Assembly (NCBI RefSeq): GCF_039537985.1
Contig: NZ_BAABBN010000007.1
Span: 372,001 to 436,000, forward strand
Direction of reading: 5' to 3'
Length of the DNA: 64,000 nt
Origin: Litoribacillus peritrichatus
Lineage (GTDB): Bacteria > Pseudomonadota > Gammaproteobacteria > Pseudomonadales > Litoribrevibacteraceae
A model generated the notes under the pieces. The model did no database searches. It had not been told where the DNA came from and saw only the letters and a program-made list of their open reading frames with translations. Of this stretch, positions 1-9,012 are shown in pieces (the stretch's first letter is position 1; each line of letters starts with the position of its first letter). A program made the position numbers and the translations under genes.

Positions 1-1034
1 AAACCGAGCCATTTGATGGCTTGATTATGTTCGTTCGTACCAAAAACGCGACCGAAGAGCTGGCTGAAAAGCTGGAAGCGCGTGGCTATTCAGCCGCCGC
101 ACTTAATGGTGATATGGCTCAGGCGTCCCGTACCCGTACGGTTGATCGCTTGAAGAATGGTCAGTTAGATATTCTGATTGCTACCGACGTTGCTGCCCGT
201 GGTTTGGACGTTGAGCGTATTACGCACGTGATCAACTACGATATTCCTTACGACACTGAGGCCTATGTTCACCGTATTGGTCGTACTGGTCGTGCCGGTC
301 GTAGCGGTGAAGCTATTTTGTTCGCTGCGCCACGTGAACGTCGTATGTTGCGTGCCATTGAAAAGGCGACCAACAAGAAGATCGAAGAAATGACCTTGCC
401 TTCCACGCAAGACGTTAACGATCGTCGTGTGTCTCGCTTTAAAGATAAGATCACTGAGGCTTTATCTGCTGAAGGTGATTTGCAGTTCTTCCAGGAATTG
501 GTTGAGCAGTATCAGAACGAACAAAACATCCCGGCGCTTGAAATTGCTGCGGCTCTGGCTAAGTTGGTTCAGGGTGATGAGCCATTATTGATCAAAGACC
601 GTCCTAAGCGTGATCGTCGTAAAGACTTTGAAACACGTGATGATGACGGCCGTGGTACTCGTCGTGAGCGCGGAGAGCGTGGTGATCGTAAGCCTCGTGA
701 GCGTAAGCCTCGTGACACTGGTGTGCCGATGGAAAACTTCCGTTTGGAAGTGGGTCGCAACCACGGTGTTGAGCCTAAGCACATTGTTGGTGCGATCGCT
801 AACGAAGCCGACATGGAAAGCAAGTACATTGGTCAGATTGAAATTCAAGATGACTGTACTTTTGTTTCTTTGCCGGAAGGTATGCCTTCAGAAGTGTTTG
901 ATCACTTGAAGAAAATTCGTGTTGTCGGTATGCCAATGCGTATTTCCAAAGTGAGCAATGGCCCTAAGCCTCGCAAAGGCAAGCCATTCAAAAAAGGCGC
1001 AAACCGCAAGCCTCGTAAGACCGATGACGAATAA
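1..1034 (+). CDS. deaD: DEAD-box ATP-dependent RNA helicase, C-terminal part (5' end outside window)
   Basis: The frame is open from the first base, so the N-terminal helicase domain is missing. The visible part starts in the second RecA-like domain with FVRTKNAT, ALNGDM, DILIATDVAARGLD and YVHRIGRTGRAGR (motifs IV to VI). A DeaD-type dimerisation region, an arginine-rich RGERGDRKPRER linker near residue 215 and the RNA-binding DbpA-like domain (FRLEVGRNHGVEPKHIVGAI) follow. A basic tail ends the protein. This architecture is that of DeaD/CsdA, which unwinds RNA in 50S ribosome assembly and cold adaptation in the cytoplasm. A strong hairpin terminator follows at once. The family call is firm. 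Confidence 0.93.
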   Translation, partial: TEPFDGLIMFVRTKNATEELAEKLEARGYSAAALNGDMAQASRTRTVDRLKNGQLDILIATDVAARGLDVERITHVINYDIPYDTEAYVHRIGRTGRAGRSGEAILFAAPRERRMLRAIEKATNKKIEEMTLPSTQDVNDRRVSRFKDKITEALSAEGDLQFFQELVEQYQNEQNIPALEIAAALAKLVQGDEPLLIKDRPKRDRRKDFETRDDDGRGTRRERGERGDRKPRERKPRDTGVPMENFRLEVGRNHGVEPKHIVGAIANEADMESKYIGQIEIQDDCTFVSLPEGMPSEVFDHLKKIRVVGMPMRISKVSNGPKPRKGKPFKKGANRKPRKTDDE

Positions 1035-1051
1035 CTCGTCTGAGGTTATAT

Positions 1052-1085
1052 AAAAAAAGCGCTTGGGTGACCAAGCGCTTTTTTT
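1052..1085. terminator. bidirectional intrinsic terminator between deaD and yfaZ
   Basis: A perfect 15-bp stem (1052-1066 with 1071-1085) closes a GTGA loop. The arms are A-rich on the left and T-rich on the right, so it can terminate transcripts from both the + strand helicase and the - strand YfaZ gene. Confidence 0.9.
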
Positions 1086-1146
1086 GTGTCCGGTGTTTAT
1101 GGCCAAGCTATTTAAGCATGAGCATCAACGGCCATGCCCCGCGATC

Positions 1147-1713
1147 TTAGAAGTGGAAACGGAAGCCCAAAAAGCCGGTCGACTCTACACTTCGATCCTT
1201 GGTGTGATCAAAACCGGCTTCCACGTAGCGATAACCCACTTGTACATCTGCGTTAGGCATAACCTGGTAGTTTGCCGCTGCTTCAAGCCAGGTGAAATTG
1301 TCGGTGTCGCTGAAGGTTAAAATGGATGGGGCGTAGTGGCCAGAAGCGCTGAGTGATAACCCCGGCACCTGACTTAATTCCATTTCACCAAAACCACCCA
1401 GACCCACGCCTAAACCATCAACGCCATGCTCTTTGTAGCCTATGGTTTTAAAGCCAATCCCCGTATGAACTCTTTGGCCTTGAAAGCTTGATGTATTCTG
1501 CGCGTGTAAATCGAGGTTGAACAGATTTCTGCCACCCTCGTGGTAGAGGTAACCTGCGCCAAACTGTACCGGTAATTCGTCGGTTGATGTGTATTTGCCG
1601 TAAACCGAATCATCCGATAAGTTGAACTCGAAGCCGCTGGCCAAAAGGCTGCCGGAAAAGCCCAGCGCTGCCAGGCCTGTAATGAAGGATTTTGCAAAGA
1701 TGTTTGATTTCAT
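1147..1713 (-). CDS. YfaZ family outer membrane protein
   Basis: The 188-residue product has an N-terminal signal peptide (about residues 1-25, cleavage probably after SLLASG) followed by alternating amphipathic strands with Gly and aromatic residues (VGLGGFGEMEL, VQVGYRYVEAGF). It ends in an F-R-F-H-F strand, the usual terminal-Phe signal for the BAM complex. The pattern fits the YfaZ precursor family, a small outer-membrane barrel of unknown function. It stands alone and converges on deaD through the shared terminator. The membrane location is well supported; no function is known. Confidence 0.8.
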   Translation of the reverse strand: MKSNIFAKSFITGLAALGFSGSLLASGFEFNLSDDSVYGKYTSTDELPVQFGAGYLYHEGGRNLFNLDLHAQNTSSFQGQRVHTGIGFKTIGYKEHGVDGLGVGLGGFGEMELSQVPGLSLSASGHYAPSILTFSDTDNFTWLEAAANYQVMPNADVQVGYRYVEAGFDHTKDRSVESTGFLGFRFHF

Positions 1714-1791
1714 TGGAGTCCTTGAGTATTGGGTATTTAACCTAAAAGTAACAGTATACTTTTAAATAATACGCAATTGGACAACCAACCG

Positions 1792-2172
1792 TTAAATCCT
1801 ATCCAGCTTTTCTTCAATTTCTGAAATTTTACTTTGAACTACCTTTTCCAGATGACGCAGGTCGGAAAGAATTTGTTCTTTCACGGTTTTTTCGTCATGA
1901 ACGTGGTTGGTGATGTCGTCCAGTTCGGCCAGCACGTGGGTTAAAACGGCGGATACTTCGCTCATTTCTTTGTATTCATTCGGGTTACTTTGAGAGCGCA
2001 CCATGCGTTTGCTGCGCGGGAATTTAAACTTCTCACTGCGATTAAATAACTCACCTTTTTTTTTGGTGTGATAGATTTTTAGCACGTCCTGAGTCAGTTC
2101 ACTGCGAAGGGTGTATTTTTCAATGTCTGCAGTGTTTTTCACACCGAGAGATTTGAGGGAGTTGTATTCCAT
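1792..2172 (-). CDS. DUF3461 / UPF0325 (YaeH-like) protein
   Basis: The 126-residue soluble protein begins MEYNSLKSLGV and has the family pattern: an NTADIEKYTLR segment, ILKIYH-like strand (VLKIYHTKKKGELF), KFKFPR, and a C-terminal helix LSDLRHLEKVVQSKI. E. coli YaeH is the best-known relative and has no assigned function. The ATG at 2172 is chosen because GAGG lies five bases upstream. A start 10 codons further upstream is open but has no comparable site. The C-terminal 40 residues look like a coiled coil. Confidence 0.85.
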   Translation of the reverse strand: MEYNSLKSLGVKNTADIEKYTLRSELTQDVLKIYHTKKKGELFNRSEKFKFPRSKRMVRSQSNPNEYKEMSEVSAVLTHVLAELDDITNHVHDEKTVKEQILSDLRHLEKVVQSKISEIEEKLDRI

Positions 2173-2398
2173 GACGACCTCGACTATGGCTACGGATGAC
2201 AAATAAAAGTGACAGTAGAAACGATTGTTATGCTACTACATTAGCAGATAACCATCGCTTCGATAATGATGTCTGACAGGTCTTGAGGGCTAATCGTTCA
2301 AAATGGGTCAGTTCGGACTTGTTTCTTAGTGGGTAATTGTTAAGGTGAGCTTTAACTCATGATGTTTGGCGATAATAAGAATGACTAAAGGGTTTTCT

Positions 2399-3283
2399 AT
2401 GCTGTCTCAGCCTTTAATGGATTGGCAAAACACAGGTGATTTTTTTGATTATCAACAGCACCGGATTTTCTATAAAACATCCGGTGCAGGGTCGCCATTG
2501 TTATTAATTCACGGGTTTCCTTCGGCGAGCTGGGATTGGCAACCGATGTGGGCGGCGTTGTCGGCTAAGTTCAGGTTAATCACTGCGGATATGCTCGGGT
2601 TTGGTTTGTCGGATAAGCCCAAATACTTTGACTACACCATTGCTGCTCAGGCGGATTTATACGAGATGTTGTTGAGTATTCAGGGTGTTGAAACCGCGCA
2701 TATTCTTGCACATGATTATGGCGATACGGTTGCTCAGGAGTTGTTAGCAAGGCATAACCTTGGGCAGCTGAGTTTTCATATTGAATCTGTCACTTTTTTA
2801 AATGGTGGTTTGTTTCCTGAAACCCATCGGCCCTTGCTTGTCCAGAAGTTGTTGATGAGCCCTGTAGGTGGCTGGATTGCCCGGCTCATGACCAAACAAA
2901 AGCTCATGGCTAACTTTCAGCGTATTTGTTCTTCGAAAATGACCTGTGATGACATTGCTCTTTTGTGGGAATTGTTGACGCACCACGAGGGGCGGGCTGT
3001 CATGCCGAAATTAATTTGCTACATGAAAGAGCGCAAACAATTTCGCTCTCGATGGGTGGGCGCGCTACAAGAAACGGATGTGCCTTTGCATTTGATTGAT
3101 GGTTTGATTGATCCGATATCCGGTGCCCATTTGGTCGAACGCTTCCGAGAGTTGGTTCCGAATGGATGCGTTTCTGAGTTGGCCGGTATTGGTCATTATC
3201 CGCAAGTAGAAGCGCCAGAAGAGGTCTGTCAGGCTTTTCAATCGGCTTTGGCAGAAGCCGCAAGTCTTAGTACTTCCAAATAG
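2399..3283 (+). CDS. alpha/beta hydrolase, MEST/haloalkane dehalogenase-like
   Basis: This is an alpha/beta-hydrolase of about 294 residues. The oxyanion region is LLLIHGFPSASWDW. The nucleophile elbow is AHDYGD, with Asp in place of the usual Ser, as in haloalkane dehalogenases, epoxide hydrolases and the MEST family. The catalytic His lies in GIGHYPQVEAPEEV. The stretch HDYGDTVAQELLAR closely resembles the MEST group. The substrate is unknown, and hydrolysis of an ester, epoxide or carbon-halogen bond is possible. The ATG at 2399 follows AAAGGG by six bases; ATG 2381 and TTG 2366 are alternatives. Its last 46 bases overlap the convergent desaturase gene. Confidence 0.85.
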   Translation: MLSQPLMDWQNTGDFFDYQQHRIFYKTSGAGSPLLLIHGFPSASWDWQPMWAALSAKFRLITADMLGFGLSDKPKYFDYTIAAQADLYEMLLSIQGVETAHILAHDYGDTVAQELLARHNLGQLSFHIESVTFLNGGLFPETHRPLLVQKLLMSPVGGWIARLMTKQKLMANFQRICSSKMTCDDIALLWELLTHHEGRAVMPKLICYMKERKQFRSRWVGALQETDVPLHLIDGLIDPISGAHLVERFRELVPNGCVSELAGIGHYPQVEAPEEVCQAFQSALAEAASLSTSK

Positions 3284-4224
3284 CCGCCTTCAACTAACGC
3301 GGGTTTGTGTTCCTGATAAAACCCCCGGTTTTTCAATAGGTGATGCATTTCTGGCAGATGGTAACCTGGCACTGTGGGTAAGAAATGGTGTTCGCAATGG
3401 TAATTGACATAATTCGGGGCGAAGGTTAATCGTTCCCACCAAGAGGCTAACGTGGTTCGGGTCGTCTCCCGAACGTCTTTACTGGCGAGCGTTGGCATAG
3501 CACCGTGTTCAGCGATTTGTCTGAGTCGAATAATGAAAGGGTAAGTGAAAATATAAGAAAGCCACCAAAGGCCGTAAAGCCAGGGATGGTCGAAGTAAAC
3601 AAAGCAACCGAATGCCAAACCGTGAAAGATCAAAATATCTCTGAAATTGGCTAATGCGAATTGAATGGCTTGTTGTTGGTTTTTTCCCGATGCTTGATTA
3701 CCAAGAGATACCGTATTGCCAACACGACCGGTATTTGCGAAGAACAAAACGCCGTAAATGGCTTTTAAACCCGATAACCCGGCAAAGTCACGAATAATTT
3801 TGCGCTGCATGCTCGCACGGGTGACGGGGTATTGCTTGATGTTATCCACATCCGGGTCTTGCTTGGTGCCGGTTTTGGTGTGGTGTACGAAGTGGTAAGG
3901 CCGATAAAACCGCATTGGCACTAAAATTGGAATTCCGGCCAGCCAGTGGCCAAAGAAGTCGTTTTGTTTGTGGGTTGCAAACCAGGAACGATGGGAGCAA
4001 TCATGAAGGATGATGCCTAACCCCAGTTGTCTGCCGGAAAGCAGAATGAGCGCTATCAGCAACGTCAGCGGGTTGGTGTCGAAAGCCACCAGAAAAAACG
4101 CCAGGCCAATCACAATCCAGTTGAACGCCAAGCCCCAAGCTGCCTTCTTGTTATTAGCAGTCTTGAGTCGTTGAATTTCTTCAGAACTTAAATAGTCATT
4201 TTTGTGAATGCTGGCAGAAGGCAT
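3238..4224 (-). CDS. membrane fatty acid desaturase
   Basis: The 328-residue integral membrane protein carries the three histidine boxes of di-iron desaturases: HDCSHRS near residue 95, HFVHHTKTGT near 130 and HCEHHFLP near 280. Hydrophobic hairpins lie between them. Such enzymes introduce a cis double bond into an acyl chain at the cytoplasmic face of the inner membrane, or hydroxylate or desaturate related lipids such as carotenoids. The exact substrate and regiospecificity cannot be read from the motifs. Its 3' end runs 46 bases into the end of the convergent hydrolase gene, so the two transcripts can pair. Confidence 0.9.
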   Translation of the reverse strand: MPSASIHKNDYLSSEEIQRLKTANNKKAAWGLAFNWIVIGLAFFLVAFDTNPLTLLIALILLSGRQLGLGIILHDCSHRSWFATHKQNDFFGHWLAGIPILVPMRFYRPYHFVHHTKTGTKQDPDVDNIKQYPVTRASMQRKIIRDFAGLSGLKAIYGVLFFANTGRVGNTVSLGNQASGKNQQQAIQFALANFRDILIFHGLAFGCFVYFDHPWLYGLWWLSYIFTYPFIIRLRQIAEHGAMPTLASKDVRETTRTTLASWWERLTFAPNYVNYHCEHHFLPTVPGYHLPEMHHLLKNRGFYQEHKPALVEGGYLEVLRLAASAKAD

Positions 4225-4296
4225 GGCGTTTACTCATTTTAACCCCGTGTATTGATTATGGCTGAGCAGGCCGAACTGTCCATGACATCATTGCGC

Positions 4297-4752
4297 TTAA
4301 GAATTAACCAATACGAACTTGGCTAAAGGCTGTTGTTTGTTATCGAAGAACACCAAGGTTTTGCCTTTGATGATGTAGGTGATTGGCTGCTCCAGAAGTT
4401 TCATCAGATTGGATTCATTGTCCATGGTGTTGCCGGGGCAAGCCATCAGAGTGCTGGCGACTTGGGAGAAAGATAAGGTGGTATTGAACTGGTGGTACCG
4501 GCCAAACAGGTGATTGCAGCCCGAATAGCCTTTGAGTTCTCCGCTCGCTGCAAACACTAAATAGGCCGGTTTTTGATGCGCTTGAACTTGAGCCGGTTGG
4601 CCAAAAATCTCTTTTAACGTCCATTGGGTGTTAATAAGAGAAGGGGATGAAGGGCCGATCAAAGAAGAGCAGCCCGTAATCAGGCTGCTGATCATCAAAA
4701 ACGCCAACACAGCGAAAGGTTTACGAGGAATGAAATGTTTTGAGGTGCGCAT
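4297..4752 (-). CDS. META-domain (HslJ-like) lipoprotein
   Basis: The 151-residue precursor has a lipoprotein signal ending in LITGC (Cys about residue 28), so the mature protein should be lipidated and membrane anchored. The rest is one META domain: W-T-L-K-E near residue 48, GYSGCNHLFGRY near 78, and the conserved STLMACP segment near 100. HslJ, the E. coli relative, is a heat-inducible outer-membrane lipoprotein linked to novobiocin resistance. A palindromic repeat lies just upstream (4826-4990). Confidence 0.87.
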   Translation of the reverse strand: MRTSKHFIPRKPFAVLAFLMISSLITGCSSLIGPSSPSLINTQWTLKEIFGQPAQVQAHQKPAYLVFAASGELKGYSGCNHLFGRYHQFNTTLSFSQVASTLMACPGNTMDNESNLMKLLEQPITYIIKGKTLVFFDNKQQPLAKFVLVNS

Positions 4753-4825
4753 GTGTCAGTCTTCTCGGGCCAAAAATTGAATGATCTGGTATTGTGAGGG
4801 CTTTGCTTAAAAGATCAAGCTCAAT

Positions 4826-4990
4826 CTGGCAGGTTGCTGATTTTCTATCTGTGTTGCCCTAACGGCGTTAAAATCAGGCTCAAAATGCTCATTTATAAAC
4901 ATAATACCCAAGGGGCACACTGACTCCGCGTTTTCGCCTGATTTTGCCTTGTTAGTTCTGCCTCGATGACGAAACTCAGCAGCCTGCTGG
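4826..4990. repeat. interspersed palindromic repeat, copy 1 (complete)
   Basis: The element is a long imperfect inverted repeat. Outer arms are CTGGCAGGTTGCTGA (from 4826) and TCAGCAGCCTGCTGG (to 4990). Inner arms are CTAACGGCGTTAAAATCAGGC and the near-complementary GCCTGATTTTGCCTTGTTAG. A variable unpaired centre lies at about 4881-4935. A second, left-truncated copy lies at 38490-38622. It fills most of the 320-base gap between the META gene and the thioesterase gene. No transposase is nearby. It resembles a MITE or another non-autonomous palindromic repeat. Confidence 0.85.
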
Positions 4991-5073
4991 TGCAGAAGGT
5001 CTCAAAATGACTGACTTGGCTTTCTGTTGAATTTGGTTTTTCTGTTTCATCTGGCGTTTTGCTGTGTCTGGCA

Positions 5074-5886
5074 TTAAGCAAATACAGCAATGGTTTGACG
5101 GCTGATGGCGATTAACTCACCGTCACTGGACCAAAGCTGTGCGTGTGTTTGGCCGTAACCGCTCGAAACCTGGTCGATGTCCGCTTTGTAGAGTAACCAG
5201 CTTTCGGCGTCAATGGCTTCGATGGGTTGAATGAACTCGATGTACCAGCTGAGAGAGCTGGCCGGTGCAGGTTTTTTGTACAAAGGCAATAAAGCCGGTG
5301 GCCAGGCGTCTACCAGCGACAAAACAGCCGCTTCGTCTACCGGTTGATGCTGCAGTTCTTCCTCGGGTTGTTTGAAGCGAATCCAGCCGCCCATCTCATG
5401 ATGCTTCGAGTTGGAAAATGGCATGTCGCCGAATGCCCAGCGATAACACACGTGTTGTGTGAATTCGGGCAGTACGCCCGGGATGTAGGGCATTTCACGG
5501 CAGTCTTCGGGTGGTTTGGCATCCGGTGCTAGCGGGGCAGGGATGTTCAGCTCAGAATCTCGTTTGGCGCCGAAACTGGCCAGTACCACGCATTGCACTT
5601 GACCTTCCTGCAGCGCTTTGGCTTCCACCTGAGTCACTGAACCGCCGGCTCGTAAAATGGTTACTTCGATGTCCAGTGCGCCACGGGCTACTGGTCCTAC
5701 GAAGGAGACGCTGACCGTGCGAATCAGCCGATCTTGCGCTACGTTGAGGCGCATGGCTTTGTACAGCAGAGAGACAATTAAGCCGCCGAAGGTTGCCCGG
5801 CCTTGTCCCCAGCTTTCCGGTATTTCAATGCGGTAATTTGGCTGGGCTGTGGATAACTGGGAAAGCGTGTTGTGGTAGTTGCTCAT
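5074..5886 (-). CDS. acyl-CoA thioesterase family protein (double hot-dog, TesB-like)
   Basis: The 270-residue cytoplasmic protein looks like a tandem hot-dog thioesterase. The N-terminal half has WGQGRATFGGLIVSLLYKAM, matching the G-R-x-FGG-x-x-x-A segment of TesB-like enzymes, then VSFVGPVARGALDIEV. The C-terminal half has SLSWYIEFIQPI and GYGQTHAQLWSSDGELIAISRQT. Members hydrolyse acyl-CoA thioesters. The chain-length preference is not predictable. The 3' end is next to repeat copy 1. Confidence 0.8.
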   Translation of the reverse strand: MSNYHNTLSQLSTAQPNYRIEIPESWGQGRATFGGLIVSLLYKAMRLNVAQDRLIRTVSVSFVGPVARGALDIEVTILRAGGSVTQVEAKALQEGQVQCVVLASFGAKRDSELNIPAPLAPDAKPPEDCREMPYIPGVLPEFTQHVCYRWAFGDMPFSNSKHHEMGGWIRFKQPEEELQHQPVDEAAVLSLVDAWPPALLPLYKKPAPASSLSWYIEFIQPIEAIDAESWLLYKADIDQVSSGYGQTHAQLWSSDGELIAISRQTIAVFA

Positions 5887-6003
5887 AGTCGCCTCAAATT
5901 CATCGGATGTTGCAATGCTTATGCATACTAATCAAAGCCGATGAAACAAGCCATTACTCATAATCATGATGATTATGAGTGGCTGGAAACGCATGCTGGT
6001 GGC

Positions 6004-6627
6004 TTATCTGTCTGTGGTGACTAACTTCAACGCTAATCCAACAAAAACAAAGCCGGACAGTCGGTTGAGAAACAACTGAACACGATCTGATTCATTCAGT
6101 TTGTTGCCTAAGTAGCCCGATAATAAAGCGATGGTGTGAAAGACCAACAGGGCGGCCAGGATAAATAAGCCACTCAGGGTGATCAGCTGTAGAGTAACAT
6201 TGCCAGTTTCAGGGGTGACAAACTGAGGTAAGAACGCCATGAAGAAAATGGACAGCTTAGGGTTGGTTGAACTCATCACTATGCCTCTGAAGTAGAGCTG
6301 TTTTAACGGCAGTCGCTGTTGTTCTTGATTAAGCTCAGAGGGTTTGGCTCGTAGTGCGCCCCAGGCAAGGTAAATGAGATAGGCGGCTCCCACCAGTTTT
6401 AACACGGTGAACGCGACTTCCGAGGTTTGAAAAATGACCGCAACCCCCAGCACCACCGCAATGGAGTGGGTCAGGAGGCCGGAGCACAGCCCTAAAATGA
6501 TGACGCTGCCGGCTTTGAAACCTTGCGTCATGGATTGGATCAGCACAAAAATGTTGTCGGGACCCGGACTTAGAGACAGCAACACACTGGCGGTGAAAAA
6601 TAAGGTGATGGTTTCGATGCTCAACAT
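6004..6627 (-). CDS. LysE/RhtB family amino acid exporter
   Basis: The 207-residue protein has about six membrane segments and the family motif LSLSPGPDNIFV near residue 18, with a conserved NPK segment (SSTNPKLSIFFMAFLPQF) in the middle. LysE/RhtB proteins export amino acids or their analogues across the inner membrane by proton exchange. The gene lies 16 bases downstream of the MFS gene on the same strand, so the two probably share a transcript. The substrate is unknown. Confidence 0.88.
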   Translation of the reverse strand: MLSIETITLFFTASVLLSLSPGPDNIFVLIQSMTQGFKAGSVIILGLCSGLLTHSIAVVLGVAVIFQTSEVAFTVLKLVGAAYLIYLAWGALRAKPSELNQEQQRLPLKQLYFRGIVMSSTNPKLSIFFMAFLPQFVTPETGNVTLQLITLSGLFILAALLVFHTIALLSGYLGNKLNESDRVQLFLNRLSGFVFVGLALKLVTTDR

Positions 6628-6643
6628 AACAATTTATGCTTCC

Positions 6644-8050
6644 TTATTGATTGGCGGTCACTTGATCCGGTTGCTGTCTGGCCTTAATTGCACTGGCAGA
6701 AAACAACCAGGCAATGATCAGCAGGCCCGTAAACACCGAAAAAGTAATGGCTAACACCTGCATGTAATCGTCAGGGGCTTGCTCAATGGTTTGTTTGCCT
6801 AGGTAAACTGAGGTCACCAACGTGATGATGATCATGCTGAATACCATGCCCAAGGCTCGCATTTTAGCGCTCAGTGCTGTTGCTAAGCTATATTTGCTGG
6901 CGTCTACGCTGCTCATAATGATGGCAATATTCGGTGAAGAAAAGAACGCAAAGCCCAGCCCCTGAAAGATAATCACCGCCAGAATCAAAGGCAGCCCCGA
7001 ATTCTGGTCGAGCTGTAACGCTAGGCTCATACTGATAATCGCCATAGAAACGCCGAATGTTGTTAAGATGCGCTTGTTGAACTTATCCGACAGCCGACCT
7101 GATAACGGCGCTAAAATGGCCATTAAAATCGGCCCGACAACCAACGTCTGACCCGCTTCACTTGGCGAAAAATGTTGAATGGACTGTAAATATAAGCCCA
7201 GTACAAAGGTGGCACCAAAAGCCCCCACGTACATGAACAACTGAGTCAGTAAGGCATGGCTGAAATTGTAGTTGGCACGCATTTCTTTTAAGTCCAGCAA
7301 TGGCAAGGTGACTTTGGTTTGGCTGAAAAAGAACAGCAGCATGAAGCCAAAGCCACTGACTAAACCGACGATGCCCCATACGGAATCCAGTGACGCGCTG
7401 CCGTAAATCAATAACCCCATCGCCAGGAAGATACAAACACTGCCAACCCAGTCCAAGCGCGTTTTCATCGGTTGCCAGTGGCTCGGTAATGCCCAGACGG
7501 CCAATAAGGTCGATATCATAAGGGGGATAAATGTCAAACTGTACACCGCGCGCCAGCCGTAATGCGCGGTGATCCAGCCAGCAATTAACGGTCCCGCAGA
7601 CAGCCCCGCATAAACAGCACCAACGCTCAGGCCAATGACTTTGCCCAGCCTTTCAGGGGGGATTTTCTGAGAAATGATTGCCATGCCGGTCGCCATCAAT
7701 AAGGCACCAAATGCGCCCTGTGCTGCCCGAAAGGCAATAATGAGTTCAATGCTTGGCAGAAAGCTGATGAACAGGGTACACAAGGAGTAGCCGACCAAAC
7801 CAATTTTAAACAAGGTTGCGCGGTCAGTGGCGTCGGCAATCCTGCCGATTGGTAATAATAAAGCGGCTGACATCCCCAAATAAACCGACTCAACCAACCC
7901 CAGAGCCACAGCGCTGGCGTGCAATTCCCGGCCCATTTCAGGCAAGGTGATGGCAACCCCGGAGAACATAAACGGAGTGGCAAATTGAGTCAGGATAATG
8001 ACCCAAATAATGAACTGATCCGATAGGTTTTTATCAGATGAAGAAGACAT
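6644..8050 (-). CDS. MFS transporter, DHA2-like drug:H+ antiporter
   Basis: The 468-residue protein has about 12-14 hydrophobic segments. The loop after TM2 reads GRIADATDRATLFKIG, a variant of MFS motif A, and the TM5 region has YAGLSAGPLIAGWI, the antiporter motif C. These features fit the DHA2 group of multidrug exporters. It is the first gene of an apparent two-gene unit with the LysE-type exporter. The compound exported cannot be deduced. Confidence 0.87.
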   Translation of the reverse strand: MSSSSDKNLSDQFIIWVIILTQFATPFMFSGVAITLPEMGRELHASAVALGLVESVYLGMSAALLLPIGRIADATDRATLFKIGLVGYSLCTLFISFLPSIELIIAFRAAQGAFGALLMATGMAIISQKIPPERLGKVIGLSVGAVYAGLSAGPLIAGWITAHYGWRAVYSLTFIPLMISTLLAVWALPSHWQPMKTRLDWVGSVCIFLAMGLLIYGSASLDSVWGIVGLVSGFGFMLLFFFSQTKVTLPLLDLKEMRANYNFSHALLTQLFMYVGAFGATFVLGLYLQSIQHFSPSEAGQTLVVGPILMAILAPLSGRLSDKFNKRILTTFGVSMAIISMSLALQLDQNSGLPLILAVIIFQGLGFAFFSSPNIAIIMSSVDASKYSLATALSAKMRALGMVFSMIIITLVTSVYLGKQTIEQAPDDYMQVLAITFSVFTGLLIIAWLFSASAIKARQQPDQVTANQ

Positions 8051-8161
8051 AAAAAGCTCGATAAACTGGAGTGATGGTAGGATTCCAGCTTAAAGAGCTT
8101 TCTATCAATTAACCAGTGAAAAATCTTGGTCTAATTGGTCAAATTTTTCGATTTGAGTAAT

Positions 8162-8641
8162 TTAACGCAGGTCATTGATGAACTGTTTTAAGCGCATGAC
8201 TCGTTCTTTGTTCGCATCCAGGTCGCTGTAACCCACACGGGAGGCAGAACGTACATGCAATAACTGGGTTACGGGGTCAAATCGAAACTCCACATCATCA
8301 ATGAAACCAAACGTCTGGCTTTGATATTCAGCGGCCAGATAGTTGTCACTGACGTGTTTGATGACGCCTTTATCTTTGCGCAGTGCTGTTTTCAGTAACG
8401 TTTGAATTTGTGCCCATTCCCGACCGTCGATCGACATGGGTTCGGTGTAATGGCCAGTGTCCTCAGGAAACTCACTGTTGATGCAGTTGGGCTTTTCCGG
8501 GCAGGGTGATAAGGTGCCAGAAACCAGGCCGATGGCCATCATTTCCTGGGATTGCAGGCCCAGTGTATAAAAACGAGTAATAAGCGCAGCGCATCCAATG
8601 AATAACACCACGAAAAGCCACACAGCGAGCTTTTTGAACAT
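8162..8641 (-). CDS. DUF1499 family membrane-anchored protein
   Basis: The 159-residue protein has one N-terminal hydrophobic segment (about residues 5-25), a signal anchor or uncleaved signal. A DUF1499 domain follows with the family markers CPEKPNCINSE near residue 47, an AEYQSQTFGFIDDVEFRFD block and VRSASRVGYSDLDANKERV. The cysteine pair CPxxPNC is typical. Function is unknown. The gene begins 11 bases after the end of the TfoX-domain gene on the same strand and is probably co-transcribed with it. Confidence 0.85.
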   Translation of the reverse strand: MFKKLAVWLFVVLFIGCAALITRFYTLGLQSQEMMAIGLVSGTLSPCPEKPNCINSEFPEDTGHYTEPMSIDGREWAQIQTLLKTALRKDKGVIKHVSDNYLAAEYQSQTFGFIDDVEFRFDPVTQLLHVRSASRVGYSDLDANKERVMRLKQFINDLR

Positions 8642-8652
8642 AATCCTTTGCC

Positions 8653-9012
8653 TTACAGTGATTTCTTTTTTTTGTTTTTATTGGGTTTGGCTGACCTGAG
8701 GGCCGCGCCATACGCTTCGTTGGCCCATTCACAGAGTAAGTGAGGCTGTTCTAACGCTTCTTCAGGTGCCTGACTATAACTTAACGCAATTAATTTATCT
8801 CCCTTTTGAAAACGAAAGGGTTCCAATCCCAGAGCTTCAAAATTGCCCCTGGTTTGATCATCGGTCTTCAGATAAAGAATGTCATCGGCCACCAGACCGA
8901 ACATCAGCTCGTCCATAAACAGTCCGAAGCCACCAAACATGCGTTTAGAGCGAACGGGGCCAACAGTCATTAATTGTTCACATAAATAGTCAACGAACTC
9001 AGAATTTTTCAT
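8653..9012 (-). CDS. TfoX N-terminal domain protein
   Basis: The 119-residue product contains a single TfoX/Sxy N-terminal domain: VGPVRSKRMFGGFGLFMDELMFGLVADDILYLKTD, followed by a FEALG...PFRFQKGDK segment and a lysine-rich tail. Full-length TfoX proteins, which induce competence, also carry a C-terminal helical domain; it is absent here. A direct role in competence is therefore not implied. The ATG at 9012 is preferred to the upstream TTG at 9030. Confidence 0.82.
   Translation of the reverse strand: MKNSEFVDYLCEQLMTVGPVRSKRMFGGFGLFMDELMFGLVADDILYLKTDDQTRGNFEALGLEPFRFQKGDKLIALSYSQAPEEALEQPHLLCEWANEAYGAALRSAKPNKNKKKKSL

Noticed and set aside
4893..5090. - strand 65-residue frame in repeat copy 1
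   Set aside because: It lies in the palindromic repeat and has no equivalent in copy 2.
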